Counted from the first letter of the stretch, positions 49,874 to 58,543 are shown. The stretch: 64,000 nucleotides of DNA from Streptomyces coacervatus (GCF_029223485.1 NZ_JARHTP010000002.1:790670-854669), one strand, 5' to 3'. Made by a program: numbers and translations. Notes: generated from the sequence alone by a model not told the origin.

Positions 49874-51244
49874 CTGCGCAACAACCCGCGCAGCCGCACC
49901 GACGCGACGCCTGCTGCCCTGCCCTCACCCCGTCGGTCGGCCTTCTCTCCCGCCGCGGACGCCATCGGCTCGGAACTCGACCTGTGGCTGACCGGCAGCC
50001 ATGTGGTACACGCGCTGACCCCCGGATTCTGCGACGCCGCATCGGTCTACCTGCTGGAGCGCTGGCTGCGCGACGAACACGCATACGCCGTCACCGACCC
50101 GCCCCAGATCGAGGCGCGCCGCCTGGCCCTGCGCGTCGGCAGGGACGCCCTGGAGGACTGGGAGGGTGTGCTGCCGGTCGGCGAGGTGATCGTCCTCCCG
50201 CGCGAGACACCGTACGCACGTGCTCTCGCCGACGGGCACGCGCAGCTGCTCGACTCGGTCGACCCGCACACGTCCGAGCGGCTGATCGCCTCCGGGGGCG
50301 GCGACGCACGGATCCAGGACCTCCTGCGGGTGGCGTCCTTCCTCGTCGTCCCGCTTCAACTGCGGGGCACCGCGGTCGGTTTCGTCGTCTGCTCGCGCGG
50401 CAAGGCCCTGGGCACCTTCCGGCCGGGAGACATCGCGGCCGCGGAGTCCCTGGCCGCACGGGCCGCCATCGCCCTGGACAACGCGCGCCGCTACGCGCGT
50501 GAGCGGCGCACCGCCCTGGCCATCCGGGGCAGCCTGCTGCCCGGCACGGCACAGGAGGTCGAGGGCTGCCGCATCGCCCACGGCTGCCTGCCCGCCGGGC
50601 AGGGCAACATCATCGGCGGTGACTGGTTCGACGTGCTGAAACGGCCGGGTGACCGGGTCAGTCTTGTCGTCGGGGACGCCATGGGGCACGGCCCCGAGTC
50701 GGCCGTCGCAATGATCCAGCTGCGCACCGCCGTCCGCACCCTGGCCACCCTCGACATCCCTCCGGCCGATCTCATACGACGCCTGGACGCACTCGCCAGC
50801 GACACCCCGGGCGCCTCCTTCGCGACCTGCATCTACGCCGAGTGGGACCCCCGGCAGCGCACCTGCACCCTCGTGGGAGCGGGCCACCCGCCGCCACTGC
50901 TGCGCGGCCCCGACGGCCGGACCGCACCGGTCACGCTGGCCGGCCCGGGCCTGCCCCTGGGGCTGGGCACGGGCAGCTACGAGGCGACCGTACTGACCGT
51001 GGACGAACCGGCCCTGCTCGGGCTCTACAGCGACGGTCTGGTCGAGTCCCGGGACGCCGACATCGACCAGGAGATCATCCGCCTCGCCCGCGCCCTGGAT
51101 GAGGCGGCCGTCGAGTCCGCGGCCGCCGGCGAACAGGACCGGCTGCAGTCCATGTGCCGGCGGCTGCTGCACACCCCTTCCGCCACGGCCGCCGCCGACG
51201 ACCGCACCCTGCTGCTCGCCGAGCTGACGCCAGGGAAAAGCTGA
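49874..51244 (+). CDS. GAF domain SpoIIE-type PP2C phosphatase (apparent CTG start)
   Basis: 456 residues. The GAF sensor domain begins at about residue 28 (AADAIGSELDLWLTGSHVVH, CDAASVYLLERWL) and ends before 210 (SLAARAAIALDNARRYARER). The SpoIIE-like phosphatase follows with metal-site motifs GGDWFDVLK, VVGDAMGHG and the late DGLVESRDADID. It should dephosphorylate an anti-anti-sigma protein and so switch a sigma factor. Coding-type sequence matching the GAF opening runs well upstream of the first GTG (50003). No ATG/GTG/TTG precedes it in frame, but CTG at 49874 has an ideal ggaaagg site 7 bp away. The adjacent RsbW-like ATPase is a likely pathway partner. Confidence 0.85.
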   Translation: MRNNPRSRTDATPAALPSPRRSAFSPAADAIGSELDLWLTGSHVVHALTPGFCDAASVYLLERWLRDEHAYAVTDPPQIEARRLALRVGRDALEDWEGVLPVGEVIVLPRETPYARALADGHAQLLDSVDPHTSERLIASGGGDARIQDLLRVASFLVVPLQLRGTAVGFVVCSRGKALGTFRPGDIAAAESLAARAAIALDNARRYARERRTALAIRGSLLPGTAQEVEGCRIAHGCLPAGQGNIIGGDWFDVLKRPGDRVSLVVGDAMGHGPESAVAMIQLRTAVRTLATLDIPPADLIRRLDALASDTPGASFATCIYAEWDPRQRTCTLVGAGHPPPLLRGPDGRTAPVTLAGPGLPLGLGTGSYEATVLTVDEPALLGLYSDGLVESRDADIDQEIIRLARALDEAAVESAAAGEQDRLQSMCRRLLHTPSATAAADDRTLLLAELTPGKS

Positions 51245-51270
51245 ACACCCTTCCCCTGCGAGGGTGTTCA
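51242..51270. terminator. Bidirectional hairpin terminator between phosphatase and RsbW-like gene
   Basis: tgaacaccct (51242-51251) pairs perfectly with agggtgttca (51261-51270) across a 9-nt loop. The stem includes the phosphatase stop codon and the last codons of the convergent ATPase gene, so one element serves both. Confidence 0.8.
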
Positions 51271-51708
51271 GGCCGTCAGGTGCGCCCACACGGCATTGCC
51301 GCCGGTGAGTCTGGACCGGTCGACTCCCCAGCTGTCCGCGATCTGCTCCACGATGAGCAGTCCGCGGCCGCTCTCGTCGTCGGGGGACGGCTCACAGCGG
51401 GGCAGGCCGCGGTCCGTGCGGTCGTGGTCGTGCACCTCCAGGCGCAGGCACCCGTCGGTGATGAGCCCGATGCCGCACAGGATCCGGGCGCTGAGTGTGT
51501 GCCGTACGGCGTTGGTGGCCAGTTCGGACACGAGCAGGACGGCGTCCGCGCACAGCTCGCCCGGCAGGCGCCATGCGCCGAGGCGGGCGCCGATGGAGCG
51601 GCGGGCGACCCGGATGCTGGAGCGGTGCGGCGGCAGTTCGAGCCAGTGGGTGCGTTCCGGGTTCGGGGCGTCTAACAGCTGCGGGGAGGAAGTCGTGTGG
51701 GGGGACAC
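51268..51708 (-). CDS. RsbW-like ATP-binding regulatory protein (HATPase_c_2)
   Basis: 146 residues. The GHKL ATPase boxes are visible: N-box ADAVLLVSELATNAVRHT, then LRLEVHDHDRTDRGLP (G1-like) and SGRGLLIVEQIADSWGV (G2). This is the short single-domain form found widely in Streptomyces as anti-sigma kinases or switch proteins. The GTG at 51708 is chosen for a ggaagg site 7 bp upstream. Together with the convergent SpoIIE-type phosphatase it suggests partner-switch signalling, though no anti-anti-sigma gene is in the window. Confidence 0.87.
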   Translation of the reverse strand: MSPHTTSSPQLLDAPNPERTHWLELPPHRSSIRVARRSIGARLGAWRLPGELCADAVLLVSELATNAVRHTLSARILCGIGLITDGCLRLEVHDHDRTDRGLPRCEPSPDDESGRGLLIVEQIADSWGVDRSRLTGGNAVWAHLTA

Positions 51709-51896
51709 GCAGTTGCCTTCCGTGGGGAGCGGGCGCGCAGTGAATCGCCGAAACGATTCACACAAGTAACTATGCTCACAGGGCGGTTCAAGCTGCAACC
51801 AGCTGCCTGATAATTTCATGGGGTCGGTATCGGTCTGGAGACTTCGTCAAGTCGCCGCCGGTTCCGGTCCGGTGACGGTCACTCAGGAGGTTGGGC

Positions 51897-52775
51897 GTGA
51901 ACGAAGGTCGGTCGGGCGCCGGCAGCAGCCCCAGTGCACCCACCGTGCTGCGCATGATCCTCGGCCGGCGGCTGCAGGAGCGGCGCCAGGATGCGGGCCT
52001 GACGCTGGACGACGCGGCCAAGGCCCTGCGGGTGACGTCGCTGACCATCCGCCGCCTGGAGAAGGCGGAGGTCGGTCTCAAGCCCGTCTACGTGGACAAG
52101 CTGCTGGAGACGTACGGGGCCGACCGGCAGGAGATCGACGAGTTCGTAGACCTCGCCGAGCGGGCCAACGAGCCCGGCTGGTGGCATGTGTACCGCGATG
52201 TGCTGCCGAGCTGGTTCAGCGGCTATGTGAGCCTGGAGACCGGGGCCACGACGCTGCGCACCTATGAGCCGCACTATGTGACGGGGCTGCTGCAGACCCG
52301 GCCGTATGCGCGCGCGGTCCTGCGCGGTGGCTTCCCGAACGGCAGCGAGGAGGACCTGGAGCGGCGGGTGGATCTGCGGCTGCGCCGCCAGGGCCTGCTG
52401 GAGAGACCCGACGCGCCCACGCTGTGGGTGGTGCTCGAAGAGGCGGTGCTGCACCGGGTGGTGGGCGGTCCCGAAGTGATGCGGGAGCAGATCGACCGGC
52501 TTCTGGAGGTCTCGGAGCTGAAGCACGTCAGCGTCGACGTCGTCCCGTTCACCGCGGGCGCCCACGTCGGCGCGTGCGCCCCCTTCACCTACTTCCGGTT
52601 CAAGGAGCCGGAGCTGCCCGACATCGTCTACAGCGAGATCCTCTCCGGTGCCATGTACCTGGACCAGCGCTCGGACGTCGCGGCCCATCTGGAGGCGCAC
52701 AACCGCATGTCCCTGCTGACCTCGGACGCGGACAGCAGGGCGCTCCTGAACCGCTTGCGAAAGGAGTACTCATGA
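51897..52775 (+). CDS. XRE-family regulator with DUF5753 domain
   Basis: 292 residues. The N-terminal helix-turn-helix is LGRRLQERRQDAGLTLDDAA, KALRVTSLTIRRLEKAEVGL. The remaining part is the DUF5753 domain (YVSLETGATTLRTYEPHYVT, GLLQTRPYARAV, and VVPFTAGAHVGACAPFTYFR). These proteins partner a DUF397 protein, here encoded by the overlapping next gene, and act like toxin-antitoxin-style or developmental regulators in Streptomyces. The GTG at 51897 follows aggagg with 6 bp spacing. Confidence 0.93.
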   Translation: MNEGRSGAGSSPSAPTVLRMILGRRLQERRQDAGLTLDDAAKALRVTSLTIRRLEKAEVGLKPVYVDKLLETYGADRQEIDEFVDLAERANEPGWWHVYRDVLPSWFSGYVSLETGATTLRTYEPHYVTGLLQTRPYARAVLRGGFPNGSEEDLERRVDLRLRRQGLLERPDAPTLWVVLEEAVLHRVVGGPEVMREQIDRLLEVSELKHVSVDVVPFTAGAHVGACAPFTYFRFKEPELPDIVYSEILSGAMYLDQRSDVAAHLEAHNRMSLLTSDADSRALLNRLRKEYS

Positions 52776-53032
52776 CCAGCGTCGACGGCACTGTCCGCGA
52801 CGTCTACAACGGAATGCCGGCGTCGGACCTCGGTGAACAGGGCTGGGAGTCTCCGTGGAGCGGTCCCAACGGGGGCCAGTGCGTGCAGACGAAGCAGCTC
52901 GCCGACGGCCGCGTGGCCCTGCGGCAGTCGACCGATCCCGCCGGTCCCGCGCTGATCTACACCCCGGAGGAGATCACCGCGTTCGTCGCGGGGGTCAAAC
53001 GGGGCCTCGCCGACCATCTGACGGCCGGCTGA
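52772..53032 (+). CDS. DUF397 family small protein
   Basis: 86 residues. The DUF397 core is present (YNGMPASDLGEQGWESPWSG, then CVQTKQLADGRVALRQSTDP, and LIYTPEEITAFVAGVKRG). It overlaps the XRE regulator by 4 bp (ATGA), so the two are made together; they behave as a pair in which DUF397 antagonises or assists the XRE protein. Cytosolic. A DUF574 methyltransferase follows 42 bp later. Confidence 0.92.
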   Translation: MTSVDGTVRDVYNGMPASDLGEQGWESPWSGPNGGQCVQTKQLADGRVALRQSTDPAGPALIYTPEEITAFVAGVKRGLADHLTAG

Positions 53033-53074
53033 CCTTTCCGGCACACCCCCACGCACACCACCGAAAGGGACGGC

Positions 53075-53893
53075 ATGACCAACTCGCACGCCGCGCGGGA
53101 CATCGACACCAGCAGGCCCCACTCCGCCCGGCTGTACGACTACTACCTCGGCGGCAAGGACCACTTCGAGGTCGACAAGCAGGCCGCGGAGAAGGTCGCG
53201 GGCGTGTTCCCGGCCATCTTCGTCTGCGCCGGGGAGAACCGCGCGTTCATGCACCGCGCCACCCGTGTGCTGGCCCGGGAGCACGGCATCCGTCAGTGGC
53301 TGGACATCGGCACCGGCATCCCCACCGAGCCGAACCTGCACCAGGTGGCGCAGTCCGCGGTGCCCGATGCCCGGGTGGTGTACGCCGACAACGACCCGCT
53401 CGTCCTCAAGTACGCCGAACGCCTGATGCGCTCCACCGCCGAGGGCCGCACGACGTACATCCAGGCCGACTTCACCGACCCGGAGGCGATTCTTGCCGCC
53501 CCCGAACTGCACGAGGCACTCGACCTGACGCAGCCGGTGGCGCTGTCCCTGAACGCGCTGCTGCACTTCGTGCCGGACGACCTCGACCCGTACGGCATCG
53601 TGGCCCGCCTCATGGAGGCGCTGCCCTCGGGCAGCGCGCTCGCCATCAGCCACTGCACACCCGACTTCGACCCGGTGACGTGGCAGACGCTGGTCGGCAT
53701 CTACGTCGCCGCCGGGACGCCCGCCCAGGTCCGTTCCCGCGACGAGGTCGGCCGCTTCTTCGAGGGGCTCGACCTGCTGGAGCCTGGCATCGAGGTGGGT
53801 CACCGCTGGCGTCCCGAGCCGCGGCAGGAGGGGGCGACGGAGCCCACCGACACCGAGGTCAGCCTCTGGACCGGGGTGGGCATCAAGCCATAG
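53075..53893 (+). CDS. SAM-dependent methyltransferase of the DUF574 family (copy 2)
   Basis: 272 residues. It opens with SARLYDYYLGGKDHFEVDKQ, and has the SAM loop QWLDIGTGIPTEPNLHQVAQ, VVYADNDPLVLKYAERL, and a late LDLLEPGIEVGHRW. Family and order match copy 1 at 48947-49759, with which it shares all motifs. It is co-directional with the XRE/DUF397 pair, 42 bp downstream, and has a gaaaggga ribosome-binding site. Substrate unknown; a strong terminator follows. Confidence 0.92.
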   Translation: MTNSHAARDIDTSRPHSARLYDYYLGGKDHFEVDKQAAEKVAGVFPAIFVCAGENRAFMHRATRVLAREHGIRQWLDIGTGIPTEPNLHQVAQSAVPDARVVYADNDPLVLKYAERLMRSTAEGRTTYIQADFTDPEAILAAPELHEALDLTQPVALSLNALLHFVPDDLDPYGIVARLMEALPSGSALAISHCTPDFDPVTWQTLVGIYVAAGTPAQVRSRDEVGRFFEGLDLLEPGIEVGHRWRPEPRQEGATEPTDTEVSLWTGVGIKP

Positions 53894-53910
53894 CCGGGGG
53901 GTGATGGGGG

Positions 53911-53952
53911 GCCGGACGGCCCCGGGCCCGAGCGGGTCCGGGGCCGTCCGGC
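53911..53952. terminator. 15-bp perfect GC hairpin terminator
   Basis: gccggacggccccgg (53911-53925) is the exact complement of the arm at 53938-53952, with a 12-nt loop that can itself pair. It stands between the convergent methyltransferase and GH5 genes and should stop both. Confidence 0.9.
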
Positions 53953-53970
53953 GGTTGCGGCGTGCGCCGG

Positions 53971-55023
53971 TCAGGGCTGGACGGGCCTGCCGTGTCCCCA
54001 GGCCCAGGCGAGGCGGTCGGCGCCGGACTGGTTGGTGGTGGCCAGCCAGGGCCGGGCGGCGTCGCCGGTCAGCTTCTGGATCGAGTACGTGTCGTCGGTG
54101 CGCAGGCCGGGCCAGTAGACGGATCCCATCCCGAGCTTGCGGAAGGTGTCCGTGTCGGCCTGGATGAAGTTGATCGAATTGTTGGTGGCGTCCGGCTTGT
54201 CGTAGTCCAGGCCCGTGGTCATCGGGGCGCCGAACTCGTCGGCGACGGTGCGGCTCGCGCAGTCGCCGATGCGCTCCTTGAGGTCGGACACCCACTGGTC
54301 GTAGGTGGCGTAGTCCTTCCAGAAGCCGTAGTGGTGCAGGGAGAGATAGGTGCCCTTGAGCCGCGGGTCGGCGCAGACCGAGGTGACGTGGTCGTTGTAG
54401 CCGGCGCCGCTGACGAAGACGCGGTCGCGGGGGACGGACGGGTAGGTCGCGAGCCACTTGGCGGCGATGTCGGCCCACTGGGTGTCGGTGTAGCCGTGCG
54501 GCTCGTTCATCGGCTCGAAGTAGACCTTCGAGTTGCCCTGGTAGGCCTTGACGACGGTGTTCCACATCGGCCAGTAGGTGGCCTCGTCGTCGATGAAGCC
54601 GTCCTTCTGGGCGCCCGTGCCCTCCCAGTAGGACAGGATCACCTTGAAGCCCTTGTCCGTCGCCGCGTCGATGACGCCGCGATACGACTTCCAGTAGGAG
54701 CCGTTGACCGTGTACGGGTTGATGGGCAGCCGGACGGTGTTGGCACCGAGGTTGGCGCGGAAGGCCGAGATGACGCGACTGGCCTTGGTGTAGGTCTGGG
54801 CGTAGGTGTCGGAGAGCGACAGGCCGGACAGGACGACGGGGTCGTTGGCGTAGTTGTCGCGGGGGTCGGCCCAGTTGACGCCCTTGAACTGGGTGGTGCC
54901 GGCCGGCGCCGCGGCGGCGGGGCTGCCGGTGAGGGTCGCGCCGCCGACCGCGGCGATGGCGACCGCCGCACAGGCGGCACGCAGCCGGGGGGCGAGGCGG
55001 TTGGTGGCGGGGGTCTTGCGCAT
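53971..55023 (-). CDS. Secreted GH5 endoglycanase (cellulase/mannanase type)
   Basis: 350 residues. A signal peptide (RLRAACAAVAIAAVGGATLT, cleavage near AAA-AP) leads to a GH5 TIM barrel. The acid/base Glu174 is in FEPMNEPHG, the nucleophile Glu263 in VADEFGAP, and the substrate-binding SLHHYGFW and VRLPINPY motifs are intact. No binding module follows. It should hydrolyse a beta-1,4-linked glycan outside the cell. Its promoter region holds two GTTTACGTAAAC palindromes shared with the divergent LacI regulator. Confidence 0.93.
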   Translation of the reverse strand: MRKTPATNRLAPRLRAACAAVAIAAVGGATLTGSPAAAAPAGTTQFKGVNWADPRDNYANDPVVLSGLSLSDTYAQTYTKASRVISAFRANLGANTVRLPINPYTVNGSYWKSYRGVIDAATDKGFKVILSYWEGTGAQKDGFIDDEATYWPMWNTVVKAYQGNSKVYFEPMNEPHGYTDTQWADIAAKWLATYPSVPRDRVFVSGAGYNDHVTSVCADPRLKGTYLSLHHYGFWKDYATYDQWVSDLKERIGDCASRTVADEFGAPMTTGLDYDKPDATNNSINFIQADTDTFRKLGMGSVYWPGLRTDDTYSIQKLTGDAARPWLATTNQSGADRLAWAWGHGRPVQP

Positions 55024-55060
55024 CGGCGTGGCCTTTCGGGAGGTGGCGGCTCGGCGCCTC

Positions 55061-55080
55061 GCATGTTTACGTAAACATGC
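55061..55080. promoter_or_regulatory. 20-bp perfect palindrome operator (GH5/LacI), copy 1
   Basis: gcatgtttac at 55061-55070 is mirrored exactly by gtaaacatgc at 55071-55080. It lies 38 bp before the GH5 start and is a textbook LacI-type operator, probably bound by the divergent regulator. Confidence 0.85.
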
Positions 55081-55098
55081 ACTGTCGTGGCAAGGGAT

Positions 55099-55110
55099 GT
55101 TTACGTAAAC
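55099..55110. promoter_or_regulatory. 12-bp palindrome operator (GH5/LacI), copy 2
   Basis: gtttacgtaaac repeats the core of copy 1, with centres 34 bp apart (about three helical turns), so two repressor dimers could bind the same DNA face. Confidence 0.8.
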
Positions 55111-55215
55111 TCGGCGGCGCCGGAATCGTGGCATCCGCCCCAGCGGCCGTCAAGGCTCCTCACGCGTAACATCCGGTGCGTTGCGCAACAGGTCGGGGTA
55201 CCGAGGGAGGCACGA

Positions 55216-56271
55216 GTGGTGGAACGGGGCAGCTCCGGCGTTCCGGGCGGGCGCCGCAAGCAGCGGGTCTCCATGGCCGATGTCGCCCAGCGCGCGGGCG
55301 TCTCGTCCCAGACGGTCTCGCGGGTCTCCAACGGCTATCCCGGGGTGATCAGTTCGACCCGGGAGCAGGTGCTCGCGGCGATGCGGGAACTGGGTTATCG
55401 GCCCAACAGCGCGGCGCGCGCCCTGCGCTACGGGCAGTTCAACACCATCGGCGTGATCCTCTTCAGCCTGTCCTCGACGGGCAACAGCCGCACCGTGGAG
55501 GCGATCGCCACGCATGCCGCGGCCGAGGGGTACGCGATCACCCTGATCCCCATCGACGTCCCGACCCAGGACAACGTCCTGGGGGCCTTCACACGCATGG
55601 GCGAGCTGGCCGTCGACGCCGTGATCGTCATCATGGAGATCCATCTGCTCGACACCGGCACGGTCCAGCTGCCGCCCGGTGTGCACGTCGTCGTCGTGGA
55701 CTCCGACGCCGGCGACCGCTACAGCGTGGTCGACACCGACCAGGCCGACGGCGCCCGCAAGGCCGTCAGCCACCTGCTCGACCTGGGCCACCGCACCGTA
55801 TGGCATGTGACCGGCCCGGAGACATCCTTCGCCGGCCAGCGCCGAACTCAGGCCTGGCGCACGGTGCTTGAGGAGGCGGGCCGCCCGGTGCCGCCGCCGC
55901 TGCACGGCGACTGGTCGGCCGAGTCCGGCTATGCGGCCGGCCTCGCACTCGCCGAACAGCCCGACTGCACGGCGGTGTTCGCCTCCAACGACCAGATGGC
56001 GCTGGGCCTGCTGCGCGCCTTCCACGAACGAGGCCTGACCGTGCCCGAGGACATCAGCGTCGTCGGCTTCGACGACATCCCCGACGCCGCCTTCTTCGTC
56101 CCGCCCCTCACCACCGTCCACCAGGACTTCGCCGAGGTCGGCCGCCGCTGCGTCCGGGGCGCCCTGCAGCAGATCCGCACCCGCGGCGGCTCGCAGCCCG
56201 GCACCGATCTCGTCCCGACCAGCCTGGTGGTCAGACACAGCACCGCGGCACCGGCCGGGCGACGTATGTGA
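55216..56271 (+). CDS. LacI-family transcriptional regulator
   Basis: 351 residues. The LacI headpiece is clear (VSMADVAQRAGVSSQTVSRV, SNGYPGVISSTREQVLAAMR, ELGYRPNSAARALRYG). The sugar-binding domain follows (TIGVILFSLSSTGNSRTVEA; DCTAVFASNDQMALGLLRAF; DISVVGFDDIPDAAFFVPPL). It is divergent from the GH5 gene and the two GTTTACGTAAAC operators lie between them, so it should repress GH5 until an oligosaccharide inducer binds. The GTG at 55216 has a gggagg ribosome-binding site. Confidence 0.95.
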   Translation: MVERGSSGVPGGRRKQRVSMADVAQRAGVSSQTVSRVSNGYPGVISSTREQVLAAMRELGYRPNSAARALRYGQFNTIGVILFSLSSTGNSRTVEAIATHAAAEGYAITLIPIDVPTQDNVLGAFTRMGELAVDAVIVIMEIHLLDTGTVQLPPGVHVVVVDSDAGDRYSVVDTDQADGARKAVSHLLDLGHRTVWHVTGPETSFAGQRRTQAWRTVLEEAGRPVPPPLHGDWSAESGYAAGLALAEQPDCTAVFASNDQMALGLLRAFHERGLTVPEDISVVGFDDIPDAAFFVPPLTTVHQDFAEVGRRCVRGALQQIRTRGGSQPGTDLVPTSLVVRHSTAAPAGRRM

Positions 56272-56350
56272 GTGTGCTGTTGCGCACACCGCCGGGAAAC
56301 CCCGGCCCGTTCGAACAGACGGCCGCTGCTCGCGTGCTACAAGGCAGGGC

Positions 56351-57109
56351 ATGGAGATCGAACCGGTCACCCCGTCCACCCCGCGGCCCGTGCGCAGGCC
56401 GACGCTGGTGCAGGGCTGGCATCAACTGACCTTCCTGCACTGGCCGGTGGAGCCGGAGCGGGTGGCCGGGCTGCTGCCCGCCGGAACCCGGCCCGACACT
56501 CTCGACGGGGTCACCTACGTCGGTCTGGTGCCGTTCCTGATGCGCGACGTGGGCCTCGGCCCGGGGCCCGGGCTGCCGTATCTCGGGACGTTCTGCGAGA
56601 CGAACGTACGGCTGTACTCGGTGGACGAGCAGGGCCGCCGCGGTGTCGTGTTCCGGTCCCTGGACGCGACCCGTCTGCTGCCCGTGCTGGCGGGGCGGCT
56701 CGGCGTACGGCTGCCCTATGTGTGGTCGGCGATGCGTCTGCACCGCGAGAACGGTGTGATCACCTACACCTGCCGCCGCCGACGGTCCGCAGGCCGCGGA
56801 CGCACCAGCCGGGTCGTGGTGCGTCCCGGCGCTCCCATAGCGCAGCCGACGCCGCTGGAGCTGTTCCTCAGCGCCCGCTGGGGCATGCACTTCGCCTGGC
56901 ACGGCCGCACGGTGCACCTGCCGAACGAGCACGCACCCTGGCCGCTGCACCGGGCCGAACTGCTCGATCTGGACGACGACTTGGTCACGGCGGCCGGGCT
57001 GCCGCACATGACGGACGCGCCGCCGGTCAGCGTGCTCTACTCCCCTGGTGTTTCCGTCCGGTTCGGGATGCCGTCCACCGTGCGGCGGCTGCCGCAGGGC
57101 CGGGTCTGA
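56351..57109 (+). CDS. YqjF family protein (DUF2071)
   Basis: 252 residues. The YqjF/DUF2071 pattern is visible: QGWHQLTFLHWPVEPERVAG, LLPAGTRPDTLDGVTYVGLV, then FCETNVRLYSVDEQGRRGVV, FRSLDATRLLPVLAGRLGV and a late ELFLSARWGMHFAW. The function of the family is unknown; it has the fold of acetoacetate decarboxylase. The ATG follows gcagggc. It is unrelated in strand spacing to the LacI gene (79 bp apart) and could be its own unit. Confidence 0.85.
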   Translation: MEIEPVTPSTPRPVRRPTLVQGWHQLTFLHWPVEPERVAGLLPAGTRPDTLDGVTYVGLVPFLMRDVGLGPGPGLPYLGTFCETNVRLYSVDEQGRRGVVFRSLDATRLLPVLAGRLGVRLPYVWSAMRLHRENGVITYTCRRRRSAGRGRTSRVVVRPGAPIAQPTPLELFLSARWGMHFAWHGRTVHLPNEHAPWPLHRAELLDLDDDLVTAAGLPHMTDAPPVSVLYSPGVSVRFGMPSTVRRLPQGRV

Positions 57110-57206
57110 GCCGACGTCACGACGAACTCGCCTCGCCCCGGACGGGCGTACCGCAGGGCCAAGAGTGGACACCGACGGCTGTTCACCGGCCGCCGTATCC
57201 GCAACG

Positions 57207-57252
57207 ATCAGGAATCGAGAAGCGCCGGCCCGCCGGCCCCGCCTAGCGTGAC
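57207..57252 (+). promoter_or_regulatory. Promoter-like element upstream of the MFS gene (copy 1)
   Basis: atcaggaatcgagaagcgcc begins at 57207 and cctagcgtgac at 57242. A nearly identical pair with the same 32-bp spacing occurs before the UvrA-like gene. The likely transcription start falls at or just before the ATG at 57260, so the MFS mRNA may be leaderless. Confidence 0.6.
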
Positions 57253-57259
57253 CTCGGTG

Positions 57260-58543
57260 ATGCGACGCCTCCTTCCCTCCGCGTACCGGCCGGTCCTCGC
57301 CGACCGGCTGTTCCGGCGGCTGATCCTCGGCTTCGCCGTCTCCTGTCTGGGCGACGGCATGAGCTTCGTCGCGGTGGCGTGGCTCGCCATCGAGCTCGCC
57401 CCGCAGCAGAGTGCGGGGCTGTGGGTCGGCGGCGCGGTCGCCGCGTACACCCTGCCCGGTGTGGTCGGCGCGCTGGTGTTCGGGCGCCGGCTGCGCCGAG
57501 TACCGGCCCGGCGGCTGCTGATCGCCGACAACGTGGTGCGCGGTGTGTTCATCGGCGCCGTACCGCTGGCCTGGCTCGCGGGGCTGCTCTCACCGCCGCT
57601 GTACGTCGTGCTGCTGGCGGTGTCGTCACTGCTGCACGCCTGGGGCAGCGCGGGCAAGTACACGCTGCTCGCCGAACTGCTGCCGGAGGATCAGCGGCTC
57701 GCCGGGAACACCCTCGTCGGCTCACTCGACTTCGCTGCCACGATCGCCGGGCCCGCCGTCGCCGGTGTGCTGGTGACCTACGCGAGTTCCGCGCTCGTGC
57801 TCGGCCTGGACGCGCTGACCTACGTGTTCCTCGCCGTGCTCGTCGTGCGTACCCGGCTGCCGGAGTCCGGGCATGTCTCCCCGGTCGACGGGGCGGCCGC
57901 CCGCGGCGGGCTCGCGTTGCTGCGGTCCCGTCCCGAGCTGCTCGGGCTGCTGACGCTCACCTGGTTCTTCAATTTTCTGTACGGCCCGGTCGAGGTCGCC
58001 CTGCCGCTGCATGTGACCGAGGAGCTGCACGCACCGGGCACGCTGCTCGGCCTGTACTGGATGATGTTCGGCGTCGGCGCGGTGCTCGGCTCGCTGGCGG
58101 TCGGCGCGCTGCGGCAGCTGCCGCTGTGGCCGGTGACGGTCGGCATCGTGGTCGTCTGGGGGCTTGCGCTGCTGCCGTTCGGGGCGGGTGCGCCGACGGC
58201 TGTCACCGTCGCGTGCTTCACGCTCGGCGGCGCGATCTACGGACCGTTCGTGGCGCTCTCGGTCACGCTCATGCAGGCGAAGTCGCCCCCGCAGCACCTG
58301 GCCGCGATGTTCGCGGCCCGCAGCGCGGTGCTGCTCACCGCGTCGCCGCTCGGCACGGCGCTCGGCGGACCGCTCACCACGGCGCTGGGGCCGCGGGCGA
58401 CGCTCGGCGGCTCGGGACTGGCCACCGTGGCACTCGGCGCCCTGGCCTGCGTCCTGCTGTCGGCCCGGCGCAGGAACCGGTGGCAGGAGGGGTCGGGGAA
58501 CCCGTCAGGAATGAAGAAGCGCCGGTCCGCGAGCCGGAGCTAA
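57260..58543 (+). CDS. MFS transporter (probable drug exporter)
   Basis: 427 residues with about eleven to twelve hydrophobic helices. Features are LILGFAVSCLGDGMSFVAVA in helix 1, the conserved loop FGRRLRRVPARRLLIADNVV between helices 2 and 3, and LLGLYWMMFGVGAVLGSLAV in the second half. It resembles the enterobactin/macrolide efflux branch (MFS_3). The GTG at 57248 is open, but the ATG at 57260 is favoured because the promoter -10 overlaps 57242-57249. It may export a compound whose resistance also involves the UvrA-like protein encoded next. Confidence 0.88.
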   Translation: MRRLLPSAYRPVLADRLFRRLILGFAVSCLGDGMSFVAVAWLAIELAPQQSAGLWVGGAVAAYTLPGVVGALVFGRRLRRVPARRLLIADNVVRGVFIGAVPLAWLAGLLSPPLYVVLLAVSSLLHAWGSAGKYTLLAELLPEDQRLAGNTLVGSLDFAATIAGPAVAGVLVTYASSALVLGLDALTYVFLAVLVVRTRLPESGHVSPVDGAAARGGLALLRSRPELLGLLTLTWFFNFLYGPVEVALPLHVTEELHAPGTLLGLYWMMFGVGAVLGSLAVGALRQLPLWPVTVGIVVVWGLALLPFGAGAPTAVTVACFTLGGAIYGPFVALSVTLMQAKSPPQHLAAMFAARSAVLLTASPLGTALGGPLTTALGPRATLGGSGLATVALGALACVLLSARRRNRWQEGSGNPSGMKKRRSASRS

